A DNA stretch of 64,000 nt from JAJFFW01 sp965263375 (GCA_965263375.1 OZ253669.1:3100001-3164000); one strand, 5' to 3'; shown: positions 1 to 7,652, counted from the first letter of the stretch. A program made the numbers and translations. The notes: generated from the letters alone by a model not told the origin.

Positions 1-1
1 G

Positions 2-592
2 GCGCTGTTCGATGATGAACCAAGGCTATTGCGGCCTGCTAACTTCCCCGCATCAAACCCCGGGAAAGGGTCAGGGCTATTTCGCTCTCAAAATGGGCAC
101 GACGTCCTCGTGCTCCATGCGCAAGGTCAGCGGGGCATGATGCCGATTGACGACCCATTCGCCGCCGTTGACCGCGAACTTGAAGGCGTAAAGCTTGGGC
201 GGGAGGCGAACGCCATCATTATGGACTTCCACGCCGAAGCGACATCAGAAAAATATGGCATGGGCCACCACCTTGATGGGCGGGCGAGCCTTGTTATCGG
301 CACCCACACCCATGTGCCGACGGCTGACACGCAGATTCTGACCAATGGCACCGCTTATCAAACAGATATCGGCATGTGCGGTGACTATGATAGCGTGATC
401 GGCATGGAAAAAACTGAGCCTTTACATAGGTTTATCACAAAATTAAACGGCTCGCGCATGACCCCGGCCAGCGGCGAGGCGACCGTCAGCGGGCTTTTTG
501 TCGAAACCGATGATACGACAGGCCTTGCGATCCGGGCTGAGCCGATACGCACCGGCGGCAAGCTAAAGCAAACCATTCCCGATGCTGAGTAA
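2..592 (+). CDS. YmdB-type metallophosphoesterase (TIGR00282 family), 3' part
   Basis: The reading frame is open from the first bases of the window, so the start lies outside; about 197 residues are visible of a family usually near 270. The motifs DFHAEATSEK, GTHTHVPTAD and GTAYQTDIGMCGDYDSVIG are the C-terminal half of the calcineurin-like YmdB/TIGR00282 family, supplying the His ligands of the two-metal centre. Family members hydrolyse cyclic nucleotides such as 2',3'-cAMP. A TTG at position 29 is not the start, because family sequence continues upstream (LLRPANFP is internal). YebC follows 125 bp downstream, a common neighbourhood in alphaproteobacteria. The exact substrate here is not known. 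Confidence 0.85.
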   Translation, partial: ALFDDEPRLLRPANFPASNPGKGSGLFRSQNGHDVLVLHAQGQRGMMPIDDPFAAVDRELEGVKLGREANAIIMDFHAEATSEKYGMGHHLDGRASLVIGTHTHVPTADTQILTNGTAYQTDIGMCGDYDSVIGMEKTEPLHRFITKLNGSRMTPASGEATVSGLFVETDDTTGLAIRAEPIRTGGKLKQTIPDAE

Positions 593-717
593 GGCGCGTA
601 ATTTTTTCGATTAAAGGTAGTGCTTGAAAATCGCGCCTCCTCGCCTTAAACCGCTCGCTTAAAGATACGCCAGCATGAGGGGCGAGCCCCTTACCGATTG
701 ATGAAGAGGACTTAACC

Positions 718-1464
718 ATGGCGGGACATTCCAAATGGGCCAACATCCAACACCGTAAAGGGCGCCAAGACGCCAAACGGTCAAAGATGTTCTCCAAACT
801 CTCAAAAGAGATCACGGTCGCGGCGAAAATGGGCGCCCCTGACCCGGAATTTAACCCGCGCTTGCGCCTTGCGATCCAAGCGGCGAAAGCCCAGTCCATG
901 CCAAAGGACAATATTGAGCGCGCCGTTAAAAAGTCCACCGCCGATGACGGCGCTAATTACGAAGAAATCCGCTATGAAGGCTTTGGCCCTGGCGGCATTG
1001 GCCTTATCGTAGAGGCGTTGACCGACAACAGAAATCGCGCGGCGAGCGAGGTGCGCTCAACATTTTCAAAAAATGGCGGCAATTTGGGCGAGACAGGCGC
1101 TGTCTCTTTCATGTTCGACCGGGTTGGCGCAATCACCTACCCCGCTGATAAAGCCGACGAAGAAACCATGCTAGAGGCCGCTATTGAAGCTGGCGCAGAT
1201 GACGTTCAGTCATCTGAGGAAAGTCATGAGGTTTTCTGCGCCGCTGAAAGCCTTGCTGAAGTTGCTGGCGCGCTCGAAGAAAAATTTGAAGCCGCGCAGA
1301 GCGCAAACCTTATTTGGAAGCCGCAAAACACCATCGAAGTCTCCGGCGGCCCAGCGGAAACATTATTTAAGCTGATGAACGCCCTGGAAGATTGCGATGA
1401 TGTACAAAATGTCTACGCAAACTTTGAAATCTCCGACGAAGAGATGGAACGCATCGCGGGCTAA
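718..1464 (+). CDS. yebC: YebC/PmpR-family protein
   Basis: A full-length 248-residue YebC/TACO1 family protein. It begins with the nearly invariant MAGHSKWANIQHRKGRQDAK and keeps the NRNRAASEVRSTFSKNGG segment. Family members act in the cytoplasm as DNA-binding regulators (PmpR) or as factors that help ribosomes through difficult proline-containing stretches. The next gene is efp, which relieves polyproline stalling, so a translation role fits the context; that link is inference. The start is preceded by a GAAGAGGA ribosome-binding site at about 701–709. In many proteobacteria yebC sits beside ruvCAB, which is absent here. Confidence 0.95.
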   Translation: MAGHSKWANIQHRKGRQDAKRSKMFSKLSKEITVAAKMGAPDPEFNPRLRLAIQAAKAQSMPKDNIERAVKKSTADDGANYEEIRYEGFGPGGIGLIVEALTDNRNRAASEVRSTFSKNGGNLGETGAVSFMFDRVGAITYPADKADEETMLEAAIEAGADDVQSSEESHEVFCAAESLAEVAGALEEKFEAAQSANLIWKPQNTIEVSGGPAETLFKLMNALEDCDDVQNVYANFEISDEEMERIAG

Positions 1465-1508
1465 TCTGATCAATCAAATTTTGACCTTCTAAACACTTGA
1501 GCGCACCA

Positions 1509-2072
1509 ATGAAAATCAACGGCAATGAAATCCGCCCTGGCAATGTTATTCAGCACCAAAACGCCCTTTGGGTTGCGGTGAAAATAAACGCGGTAAAACC
1601 CGGCAAAGGCGGCGCCTTCGCCCAGGTTGAACTGAAAAACCTTGTCAACGGTTCTAAACTGAACGAGCGCTTCCGCGCCTCTGAAACGGTTGAGCGTGTG
1701 CGCCTTGAGCAAAAAGACCACACATACCTTTATGAAGAAGGTGACTTTTTGGTCTTTATGGACGTTGAAACTTACGAGCAGATCAACATTCCAAAGGATC
1801 TTATCGGCGAGCGCGCCGCGTTTTTACAAGACGGCATCCAGGTCATAGTTGAAAGCCACGAGGGTACGCCCCTTGGCGTTCAGCTGCCGGAGCATGTGAC
1901 GCTTGAGATCACGGAAACCGAACCGACGGTTAAAGGCCAGACGGCCGCCTCATCATACAAACCAGCGACCGTTGACAATGGCCTGCGTGTTATGGTGCCG
2001 CCATTCATTAGCACTGGCGAGAGAATTATCGTTAATACACAGACTATTGAATATGTTAAACGCGCTGATTAA
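1509..2072 (+). CDS. efp: Elongation factor P
   Basis: A 187-residue EF-P with the KOW-like N-terminal domain, the S1-like OB domains and the usual C-terminal end near IEYVKRAD. It binds between the ribosomal P and E sites and restores peptide-bond formation at consecutive prolines. The modifiable loop lysine is K33 in PGKGGA; the epm modification genes are not in the window. The ATG at 1509 gives the family start MKINGNEIRPGNV; an in-frame TTG at 1497 would add four residues and looks spurious. The gene lies 44 bp after yebC on the same strand and 7 bp before the HD hydrolase, so the three may be cotranscribed. Confidence 0.95.
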   Translation: MKINGNEIRPGNVIQHQNALWVAVKINAVKPGKGGAFAQVELKNLVNGSKLNERFRASETVERVRLEQKDHTYLYEEGDFLVFMDVETYEQINIPKDLIGERAAFLQDGIQVIVESHEGTPLGVQLPEHVTLEITETEPTVKGQTAASSYKPATVDNGLRVMVPPFISTGERIIVNTQTIEYVKRAD

Positions 2073-2079
2073 TGCGCGC

Positions 2080-2688
2080 ATGACGAACTCGGCCAACAAA
2101 AAGAAAACCCCGCCGCGGGCTTGGCAACGCATGCTGTCCGGTCGTCGGCTGGACTTGCTTGACCCCTCGCCCATGGATGTGGAAATTGAGGATATCGCCC
2201 ATGGCCTTGCGCGCGTCGCACGTTGGAATGGCCAAACAAGTGGTCCGCTTCCCTTTTCCGTTGCCCAACATTCAGTAATCGTTGAAGCCTTTTGTGTGGA
2301 GCTTAACCCCGATTGGCCAGCGAAATGGCGCCTTGCTGCGCTGCTTCACGATGCGCCGGAATTCGTCATCGGCGATATGATCAGCCCATTTAAAGCCGCC
2401 CTTGGCGGGGACTACAAAAAAATCGAAGGCCGATTGCAAGAGGCGATCCATTTGCGGTTTGGTTTACCCGCCCATTTGCCGCAAACGGTTGAAAAAACGA
2501 TCAAACGCGCGGACCAAGCATGCGCATTTTTTGAAGCGACACAATTTGCGGGTTTCGATGACGCCGAAGCACGCAAATTATTTGGCGCGCCCCGGGGCAT
2601 TGCGCCAATGAAGATCAAAATTATCACCGCACAAGAGGCGCAAGACCTCTATCTTGAGCGCTACGAAGCGTTAAGCGCACAAGTATAA
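2080..2688 (+). CDS. HD-domain phosphohydrolase (YfbR-like)
   Basis: A protein of about 202 residues with an HD metal-dependent phosphohydrolase fold. Visible motifs are FSVAQHS (first His), LAALLHDAPEFVIGDM (the HD pair) and an Asp in KRADQACAFFEA. This resembles the YfbR-type 5'-deoxynucleotidases and related alphaproteobacterial HD proteins, so a nucleotide phosphatase is likely but the substrate is not shown. I chose the ATG at 2080, just after the efp stop; an in-frame ATG at 2053 lies inside efp, and longer versions read into efp in another frame. Neither ATG has a clear Shine-Dalgarno, so translation may depend on coupling to efp. Confidence 0.8.
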   Translation: MTNSANKKKTPPRAWQRMLSGRRLDLLDPSPMDVEIEDIAHGLARVARWNGQTSGPLPFSVAQHSVIVEAFCVELNPDWPAKWRLAALLHDAPEFVIGDMISPFKAALGGDYKKIEGRLQEAIHLRFGLPAHLPQTVEKTIKRADQACAFFEATQFAGFDDAEARKLFGAPRGIAPMKIKIITAQEAQDLYLERYEALSAQV

Positions 2689-2704
2689 GTTTTACAGCTT
2701 GGGC

Positions 2705-3169
2705 TTACTCATAAGCCGCTTCTGGCAAGGAAGTTCGCCGGAAGACTTTTCTGATCGAAAAATTCGACTGTACACGGTCGACATTTTCTAGTCGCGTCAA
2801 TATTTGATGGTGAATGCGCTCATAATCCTGCGCATCTTTACAAAGCACACGGAGTAGGTAATCAGCATCCCCCGCCATCAAATAACAGTCCATAATTTCA
2901 TCATGGCGCGCCACCTCTTTTTCAAAGGCGGTCAGAATATCTTCTTTTTGGCTTTTGAGCGTGACTTGCACAAAAACGCTGGACTTTAGCCCCAACGCCT
3001 CCTCCGACAGAACGGCGACATAACCGGAGACAAGCCCCGCCTCTTCTATTGCACGCAGCCGTTTGTGACAGGCGGATGGCGAAAGTCCAACGGCTTCCGC
3101 CAGTTCTGCAAACGGTGTCTTGCAATCCTTTTGCAGCAGATCAAGAATTTTTGCGTCAAATCCATCCAT
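2705..3169 (-). CDS. Lrp/AsnC-family transcriptional regulator
   Basis: A 154-residue Lrp/AsnC regulator with an N-terminal winged helix-turn-helix (about residues 4–60, including LAEAVGLSPSACHKRLRAIE) and a C-terminal RAM ligand-binding domain ending in NFSIRKVF. Such proteins sense amino acids and form octamers. It is divergent from alanine dehydrogenase with 135 bp between the two starts, the arrangement of AldR/AlaR-type activators of ald, so alanine is the likely effector (inference). A 22-bp perfect palindrome lies 5 bp upstream of its start codon and could serve autoregulation. The gene converges with the HD hydrolase, 16 bp away. Confidence 0.92.
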   Translation of the reverse strand: MDGFDAKILDLLQKDCKTPFAELAEAVGLSPSACHKRLRAIEEAGLVSGYVAVLSEEALGLKSSVFVQVTLKSQKEDILTAFEKEVARHDEIMDCYLMAGDADYLLRVLCKDAQDYERIHHQILTRLENVDRVQSNFSIRKVFRRTSLPEAAYE

Positions 3170-3173
3170 GGTG

Positions 3174-3195
3174 AATAATTTTTCTCAAAATTATT
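3174..3195. promoter_or_regulatory. AT-rich palindrome between lrp-type gene and ald
   Basis: Two 9-bp arms (AATAATTTT and AAAATTATT) pair perfectly around a TCTC spacer. The site is 5–26 bp upstream of the regulator's start codon and about 110 bp upstream of ald. AT-rich dyads of this size are typical Lrp-family operators. Assignment as an operator is inference from position and symmetry. Confidence 0.5.
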
Positions 3196-3304
3196 ATTAT
3201 CCTACACAATATACCCCAAAAACTTCGTTTAACGCCACATAAATCGAAAATATTTCACACAGGCGCGCGTAACCTGTTGTTAATCATTAAACAGGAGGTC
3301 GCCC

Positions 3305-4402
3305 ATGTTGATCGGATTGCCAAAAGAGATAAAACCCCATGAATATCGCGTCGGCCTTACGCCCGCGAGCGTTCAAGAAATCACCAAGCGCGGACACGCC
3401 GTTTTAGTGGAAACAAATGCGGGCGCAGGTGTCGGCTTTAACGATGATCAATATATCGATGCAGGCGCGGAGATCGCCCCAGACGCCGACATCGTTTTTG
3501 ACCGGGCGGAAATGATCGTCAAAGTAAAAGAACCTCAACTTGTTGAGTGCGAAAAAATAAAGCCTGGACAAACCCTTTTCACCTATCTTCACCTTGCCGC
3601 TGACATTCCCCAAGCGCGCGCGCTATGCGCCTCGGGCTGCACGGCGATCGCATATGAAACTGTAACCGCACCAGGCGGCGGCTTGCCTTTACTGCAACCG
3701 ATGAGTGTTGTGGCCGGGCGCATGTCCATTCAAGCGGGCGCACACGCCCTTGAAAAAGCGTCCGGCGGACGCGGATTATTACTTGCCGGGGCGCCAGGGG
3801 TTGCACCGGCAAAAGTCGTTATTCTAGGCGGCGGTGTTGCTGGCGAAAACGCCCTGCAAATGGCGATTGGCGCCCGCGCAGATGTAACGCTGTTTGAGCT
3901 GTCATTATCACGCATCGAAGAACTTGACCGTCAGTATGGGCAATTTGCAACAATCGCTTATTCCACCGACGCAGCCCTGCGCGAAGCCGTTTTAGAAGCA
4001 GACCTTGTCATCGGCGCGGTCTTAATCCCTGGCGCGGCGGCGCCAAAGCTCGTTACTCGCAAAATGCTAAGCGAAATGAAGCCCGGCGCCGTTTTGGTTG
4101 ATATCGCCATCGACCAGGGGGGATGCTTTGAAACATCACGCCCAACGACCCATGACGACCCAATATATGAAGTAGACGGCATAATTCACTATTGCGTCGC
4201 AAATATGCCAGGCAATGTGGCGCGCACATCCACCATGGCGCTCAATAACGCAACCCTGCCCTATGTTCTAAAACTCGCAAATAGCGTGAAAGAAGCGTTG
4301 GGCGCCGACCCGCACCTTAAAGAAGGGGTCAATGTCGCTGACGGGCAAATCCGCCACCAGGCCGTCGCCGACGCGATCGGTTTTCCTTATACGGCTTATT
4401 AA
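3305..4402 (+). CDS. ald: Alanine dehydrogenase
   Basis: A full-length 365-residue NAD-dependent L-alanine dehydrogenase, catalysing alanine + NAD+ + water to pyruvate, ammonia and NADH. It opens with the family signature MLIGLPKEIKPHEYRVGLTP; the Rossmann segment is VVILGGGVAGENALQMAIG (about residues 170–190), and VDIAIDQGGCFETSRPTTH and YCVANMPGNVARTST are conserved active-site regions. A strong AGGAGGT ribosome-binding site precedes the ATG. It faces an Lrp-type regulator, which probably controls it. Its last ~57 bp belong to a duplicated segment reappearing at 5063, so a decayed copy of the 3' end exists downstream. Confidence 0.97.
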   Translation: MLIGLPKEIKPHEYRVGLTPASVQEITKRGHAVLVETNAGAGVGFNDDQYIDAGAEIAPDADIVFDRAEMIVKVKEPQLVECEKIKPGQTLFTYLHLAADIPQARALCASGCTAIAYETVTAPGGGLPLLQPMSVVAGRMSIQAGAHALEKASGGRGLLLAGAPGVAPAKVVILGGGVAGENALQMAIGARADVTLFELSLSRIEELDRQYGQFATIAYSTDAALREAVLEADLVIGAVLIPGAAAPKLVTRKMLSEMKPGAVLVDIAIDQGGCFETSRPTTHDDPIYEVDGIIHYCVANMPGNVARTSTMALNNATLPYVLKLANSVKEALGADPHLKEGVNVADGQIRHQAVADAIGFPYTAY

Positions 4403-4540
4403 AGCGCGCGCAAAAAGCGCCAGTATAGACATTCAACCAAGGCCGATATAATCTCACCCCATGGCCGGGGAGAGATTATATCGTTTTGTAAAGAAAAGAA
4501 GCCAGTGGTTCGTCTGGGCGGCTTTTATTTGGGTCATTTA
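4346..4540 (+). repeat. Direct repeat, copy 1 (ald 3' end + spacer + ORF start)
   Basis: This stretch matches 5063–5258 at high identity. It covers the last ~57 bp of ald, the 58-bp spacer and the first ~27 codons of the small membrane-protein gene. The offset between copies is about 716 bp. Long runs, such as the spacer containing GCGCGCAAAAAGCGCCAGTA, are identical in both. Confidence 0.9.
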
Positions 4541-4811
4541 TTCAGCAACTAAGACATCCAATATATCAGGCAGTTTTGGAACTGACCTTCTTTATCTAAT
4601 TTTCACGATAATCATCGCGATTATAGCTTTCATCTTTTGTGGAGCTTTGTGCGCACGATTTTTTCCGAAATCTAACTACCTACCGCTCATCGCTGGCTTT
4701 GTGGGCATTGGCGCTGTCGCAGCTTTAGATTTTTATTACGTTGAGCCAAAGATTAAATCTCTAATTTCAAAAGAAGCCGATAACACACAAACTCAATCAC
4801 TTACGAACTAA
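4461..4811 (+). CDS. Small membrane protein, paralog A
   Basis: I do not recognise the family. The 116-residue product begins with a basic segment (GERLYRFVKKRSQW) followed by about three hydrophobic helices (roughly residues 15–33, 42–66 and 72–90) and a polar C-terminal tail, so it is probably an inner-membrane protein. A paralog of similar size starts at 5177: the first ~27 residues are almost identical, and a YLPLIAG…YYVEPKIKS core is shared, while the middle has diverged. The codon usage is more AT-rich than in ald. An antisense mini-gene overlaps its 3' end by 11 bp. Confidence 0.6.
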   Translation: MAGERLYRFVKKRSQWFVWAAFIWVIYSATKTSNISGSFGTDLLYLIFTIIIAIIAFIFCGALCARFFPKSNYLPLIAGFVGIGAVAALDFYYVEPKIKSLISKEADNTQTQSLTN

Positions 4812-5028
4812 AGCGGTTCGAGTCCGCAGCACATCCGGAATTTCTATACGCTGCTGTAATTGCTCTAATCTGATCCCCAAGAGCTTGCGCCGTTTGCTCT
4901 TCCTTTTCCGCAGCCTTACTAAGCCGGTTTGCCTCTCGAATATCCGAATAAGCCTCCAAAGCATTATTAGCAGCCGCAAGGGCGGTAATGCCTCCCCCCA
5001 CAAAGACGACCCAATCCAATACTGTCAA
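4801..5028 (-). CDS. Possible small membrane/helical protein, antisense to paralog A
   Basis: A 75-residue frame starting with TTG at 5028 and converging with paralog A, whose end it overlaps by 11 bp. The product would have one N-terminal hydrophobic helix (WVVFVGGGITALAAANNAL) and then a charged, probably coiled-coil segment rich in Ala, Glu and Lys. The composition looks like a real membrane-anchored protein, and a shorter antisense frame occupies the same position behind paralog B. I see no strong ribosome-binding site and no family match, so it may be only an open frame. Confidence 0.4.
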   Translation of the reverse strand: MTVLDWVVFVGGGITALAAANNALEAYSDIREANRLSKAAEKEEQTAQALGDQIRAITAAYRNSGCAADSNRFSS

Positions 5029-5062
5029 CTATTTTAAATTCCGAATAGCTCTAGCCTTTGTC

Positions 5063-5258
5063 CAAACCGCCGCCAGGCCGTCGCCGGCGCGATTAGCTTT
5101 CCTTATACGGTTTATTGAAGCGCGCGCAAAAAGCGCCAGTATAGACATTCAACCAAGGCCGATATAATCTCACCCCATGACCGGGGAGAGACTATATCGT
5201 TTTGCAAAAAAAAGAAGCCAGTGGTTCGTCTGTGCGGCTTTTATTTGGGTCGTTTATT
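5063..5258 (+). repeat. Direct repeat, copy 2 (ald relic + spacer + ORF start)
   Basis: Second copy of the segment at 4346–4540. The ald-derived part is no longer coding for ald here: it has a 1-bp deletion and several substitutions, and no ald gene precedes it. The copy ends inside the first codons of paralog B, after which similarity drops at the DNA level. Confidence 0.9.
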
Positions 5259-5536
5259 ATAATATAAGCGATTTTTTCATTACCCCCGTCCTGTGGGTCA
5301 ACATAGCTTACTTCCTTTACTCAATAGTTCTGATCACAGCTGTCTTTATTATTAGCATCTTTGTTTGCAGTCACTTGTTGGCGAGATCTCATTATCTTCC
5401 GATCATAGCAGGCGTTGTTGGATTTATAAGCGCCATCACAGCAGCGATCTTAAGTGTGTATTTCGTCGAACCACGGATAAAATCATTTTTCGCAAAAACA
5501 CCCGATCTTATCGAAGATCAGATTCTCACGAAGTAA
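5177..5536 (+). CDS. Small membrane protein, paralog B
   Basis: A 119-residue paralog of the product at 4461, with the same basic start (GERLYRFAKKRSQW), about three hydrophobic segments and the shared core YLPIIAG…YFVEPRIKSFF. The family is unknown to me. The promoter and leader region is inherited from the duplicated segment, including the relic of the ald end, so both copies probably have the same expression signals. The 3' end overlaps an antisense 56-codon frame by 19 bp. Duplication with retained reading frame and divergent middle suggests both copies are functional (inference). Confidence 0.6.
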   Translation: MTGERLYRFAKKRSQWFVCAAFIWVVYYNISDFFITPVLWVNIAYFLYSIVLITAVFIISIFVCSHLLARSHYLPIIAGVVGFISAITAAILSVYFVEPRIKSFFAKTPDLIEDQILTK

Positions 5537-5688
5537 ACCGACCCGAATCCGGCGCGCTTAAAGTCTGATAGCTCAACAGCAAGATCACTGCAGACATCTT
5601 TGTGCTCAAATGGATGAGGCCGCCGGTATGCAGCAGTTGCCTGGCGAACAGCTTCTTGCAAAGTCGCCCCTTTAAATTCATTGGTCAT
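5518..5688 (-). CDS. Possible 56-aa protein, antisense to paralog B
   Basis: An ATG-started frame of 56 codons converging with paralog B. An AAGGA about 11 nt upstream could serve as ribosome-binding site. The product (MTNEFKGATLQEAVRQATAA…) is soluble and shares only a short similarity, VRQATAAYR against IRAITAAYR, with the antisense product behind paralog A. The DNA around the two convergent stop codons is alignable (about 22 of 31 bases), but the shared C-terminal D-S-x-R-F-x-S ending of copy A falls in a different frame here, so a frameshift has occurred or one frame is not real. Confidence 0.35.
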   Translation of the reverse strand: MTNEFKGATLQEAVRQATAAYRRPHPFEHKDVCSDLAVELSDFKRAGFGSVYFVRI

Positions 5689-5836
5689 CGGTTTTCACGT
5701 CCTTGATAATTGAGGTGAAAAACTTAATCGCAATGTCAGTGACGGGTATTACTTTCCACGGCTTTGTAGGAAGGACGCGCCTATCCAATCGCCATCACCC
5801 GATAACAAATTAGAGAGCTCCAGCGGCTGTGATCGC

Positions 5837-5925
5837 TAAGAGCCTGTACAAATGCCGATCAAATGCTCAAATTGTGGATAGTCAGATGCTAATTGGCGCT
5901 ACGACGATTTAGTTTAAGGCTCTTA
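5837..5925. mobile_element. Candidate MITE-like element (89 bp)
   Basis: A perfect 9-bp terminal inverted repeat, TAAGAGCCT at 5837–5845 and AGGCTCTTA at 5917–5925, bounds a non-coding stretch that begins GAGCCTGTACAAA, similar in style to insertion-sequence ends. Both ends carry TA, as expected for families that duplicate a TA target. It is too short for a transposase and could be a relic. The surrounding gap 5689–6062 holds nothing else I can identify. Confidence 0.3.
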
Positions 5926-6062
5926 TATTTTAACTTTAAAGCCCGTAAACGCGTCGTCGCCTGGTCAGCGAGCGTCTTGCATAGACCCTCAACCATGTTG
6001 ATGAATGTATTGTTGGGCTCTAGAGCATATAAATATTAAGAAAAAAGCGCATAATAGCACCC

Positions 6063-6569
6063 ATGTTGATTGTTAGTTCTTTAGATAAAGCGGTTTCAGC
6101 CTTTAAGGCCCATGCGCCCGCCCGCGTCATATCTCTTTTGTCCGATAATGAAGAGGCGCCTGAGTTTGAGGGCCTGGCGGATGAGGCGCACTTAAAGCTT
6201 TGCGTGGCTGGCGACGCCTCCGCCGCCACGATCTGTGGCATCGCCAAAGATCGCGCCCAGAAGATCATTGATTTTATAGGCGACTGGGACGGCGCGGAGG
6301 GGGTTTTAATACACTGCAATCGCGGGGTCGCGCGCTCCATGGCGGCGGCCTATGTGGTCCTTTGTGTAACCCGCCCTAACGACAACGAGGAAGCCCTCGC
6401 TCAAATGCTGCGCAGCGCAGCGCCCCATGCGGACCCTTGCCCCATGTTGATAGAGTTCGCGGACGAACTGTTGGATCGGGACGGGCGGATGATCGACGCG
6501 ATCGACGATCTTTGCCCGCCGATCACCGATATCGCACCGCCTTTGCTAAAGTTGCCTCTTGCGGCTTAA
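6063..6569 (+). CDS. Tyrosine-phosphatase-like protein
   Basis: A 168-residue protein with a cysteine-phosphatase loop, HCNRGVARS, fitting C-x5-R with C85 as nucleophile and R91 binding phosphate. The N-terminal part (VISLLSDNEEAPEFEG) and the size match small alphaproteobacterial dual-specificity/tyrosine phosphatase-like proteins. I cannot name the substrate. A general-acid Asp is plausible in the GDWDGAEG region just before the loop. It lies 33 bp before the NadQ-like regulator on the same strand, so the two may share a transcript. Confidence 0.75.
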   Translation: MLIVSSLDKAVSAFKAHAPARVISLLSDNEEAPEFEGLADEAHLKLCVAGDASAATICGIAKDRAQKIIDFIGDWDGAEGVLIHCNRGVARSMAAAYVVLCVTRPNDNEEALAQMLRSAAPHADPCPMLIEFADELLDRDGRMIDAIDDLCPPITDIAPPLLKLPLAA

Positions 6570-6602
6570 AATCGCCGTCCCTCACTCTAAATATCGAGGG
6601 AA

Positions 6603-7652
6603 ATGGGCTATAGCAGCCTTATGACTGAACAACCTTCCGACGCTTCCAATCGCTCTGATGTCACTATTGGCTTGAACGCCGTCTTGGCGACGGTTGAGGA
6701 TGAGCGTCCAAAAGTGCTTTGCGTCTACGGCAAAGACCGTGCGCTAAACCTGCCCTATGGCCCCTTTGATCCGACCCGCCATCGTACGTTTGAAATTGGT
6801 CTTAGGGAATGGGTGACGCGGCAAACCCATATAACCCTTGGATATGTTGAGCAGCTTTACACCTTTGGCGATATGGGCCGCCAATCGCCAACGGCGGCCT
6901 TTGACGGCGGCGGCGCGGGCGACCGGGTTATTTCTGTCGGCTACCTTGCCCTTGCGCCGGAACCAGCGGAGGTTACCGCCGCCGACGCCGCTTGGCGCGA
7001 TTGGTACGAGTTCTTCCCTTGGGAAGATTGGCGCCGGGGCGAACCGCCCGTTCTATCTGAAATAATTTTACCCTCACTCGCCAAATGGGCCAAAGCCGGG
7101 CGGGATGAAGCCAAAATCGCCCGACGTCACGCGCGCATCCGTATCGCATTTGGCAAGGAAGGTTGGGAGGAAGAACGGGTCCTAGATCGTTATGAATTGA
7201 TGTATGAGGCTGGTCTCGTCGCTGAGGCATGCCGGGATAGATCCGATTTAAAGGCGCGCAAAACCGATGGCGAAAATACAATAGATCAACGCATGAATGG
7301 GCTTAGCATGGCTTCTGACCACCGGCGTATATTGGCGACCGCGATCGGCCGAGTGCGCGGTAAGCTAAAATATCGCCCTGTTATTTATCGGCTAACACCG
7401 CCAAGTTTCACCCTATTTATGTTACAAAAAACCGTTGAGGCCCTGATCGGATTTGAGCTTCATAAGCAAAATTTCCGGCGCAGTGTTGAAAGCGGCGGCT
7501 ATGTAGACCGCACCGAAGAGACAACCCAGCAAGAGAGCGGAAGGCCCGCAGCGCTATTTAAGGCTTCCCCATCTATCCTACGCGACCGCGCTGCGGGGGG
7601 CCTGACGATACCGAGGATGCGGCTTTCCCCCGAGTACTTTGTACGGCAATAA
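6603..7652 (+). CDS. NadQ-like NUDIX-related repressor of NAD synthesis
   Basis: A 349-residue protein resembling the COG4111-type alphaproteobacterial regulators called NadQ: an N-terminal NUDIX-related domain (VLCVYGKDRALNLPYGPFDP, then HITLGYVEQLYTFGD) and a C-terminal winged-helix-like part (YRLTPPSFTLFMLQKTVEALIGFELHKQNFRRSVE). Known NadQ proteins repress nadABC, and here nadA follows directly, with two palindromes between. The catalytic NUDIX box is not evident, consistent with a sensing rather than hydrolysing role. The ATG at 6603 is preceded too closely by GAGGGA; an ATG at 6621 is an alternative start. Confidence 0.75.
   Translation: MGYSSLMTEQPSDASNRSDVTIGLNAVLATVEDERPKVLCVYGKDRALNLPYGPFDPTRHRTFEIGLREWVTRQTHITLGYVEQLYTFGDMGRQSPTAAFDGGGAGDRVISVGYLALAPEPAEVTAADAAWRDWYEFFPWEDWRRGEPPVLSEIILPSLAKWAKAGRDEAKIARRHARIRIAFGKEGWEEERVLDRYELMYEAGLVAEACRDRSDLKARKTDGENTIDQRMNGLSMASDHRRILATAIGRVRGKLKYRPVIYRLTPPSFTLFMLQKTVEALIGFELHKQNFRRSVESGGYVDRTEETTQQESGRPAALFKASPSILRDRAAGGLTIPRMRLSPEYFVRQ

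Noticed and set aside
486..938. 150-codon antisense frame across the yebC start.
   Set aside because: It is antisense to a clear yebC and efficiently explained as a shadow; composition is unlike a protein.
4813..4828. T-arm-like GCGGTTCGAGTCCGC near the end of membrane paralog A, suggesting a tRNA or an integration scar.
   Set aside because: No acceptor, D-arm or anticodon arm can be built around it, and the equivalent spot behind paralog B has different bases.
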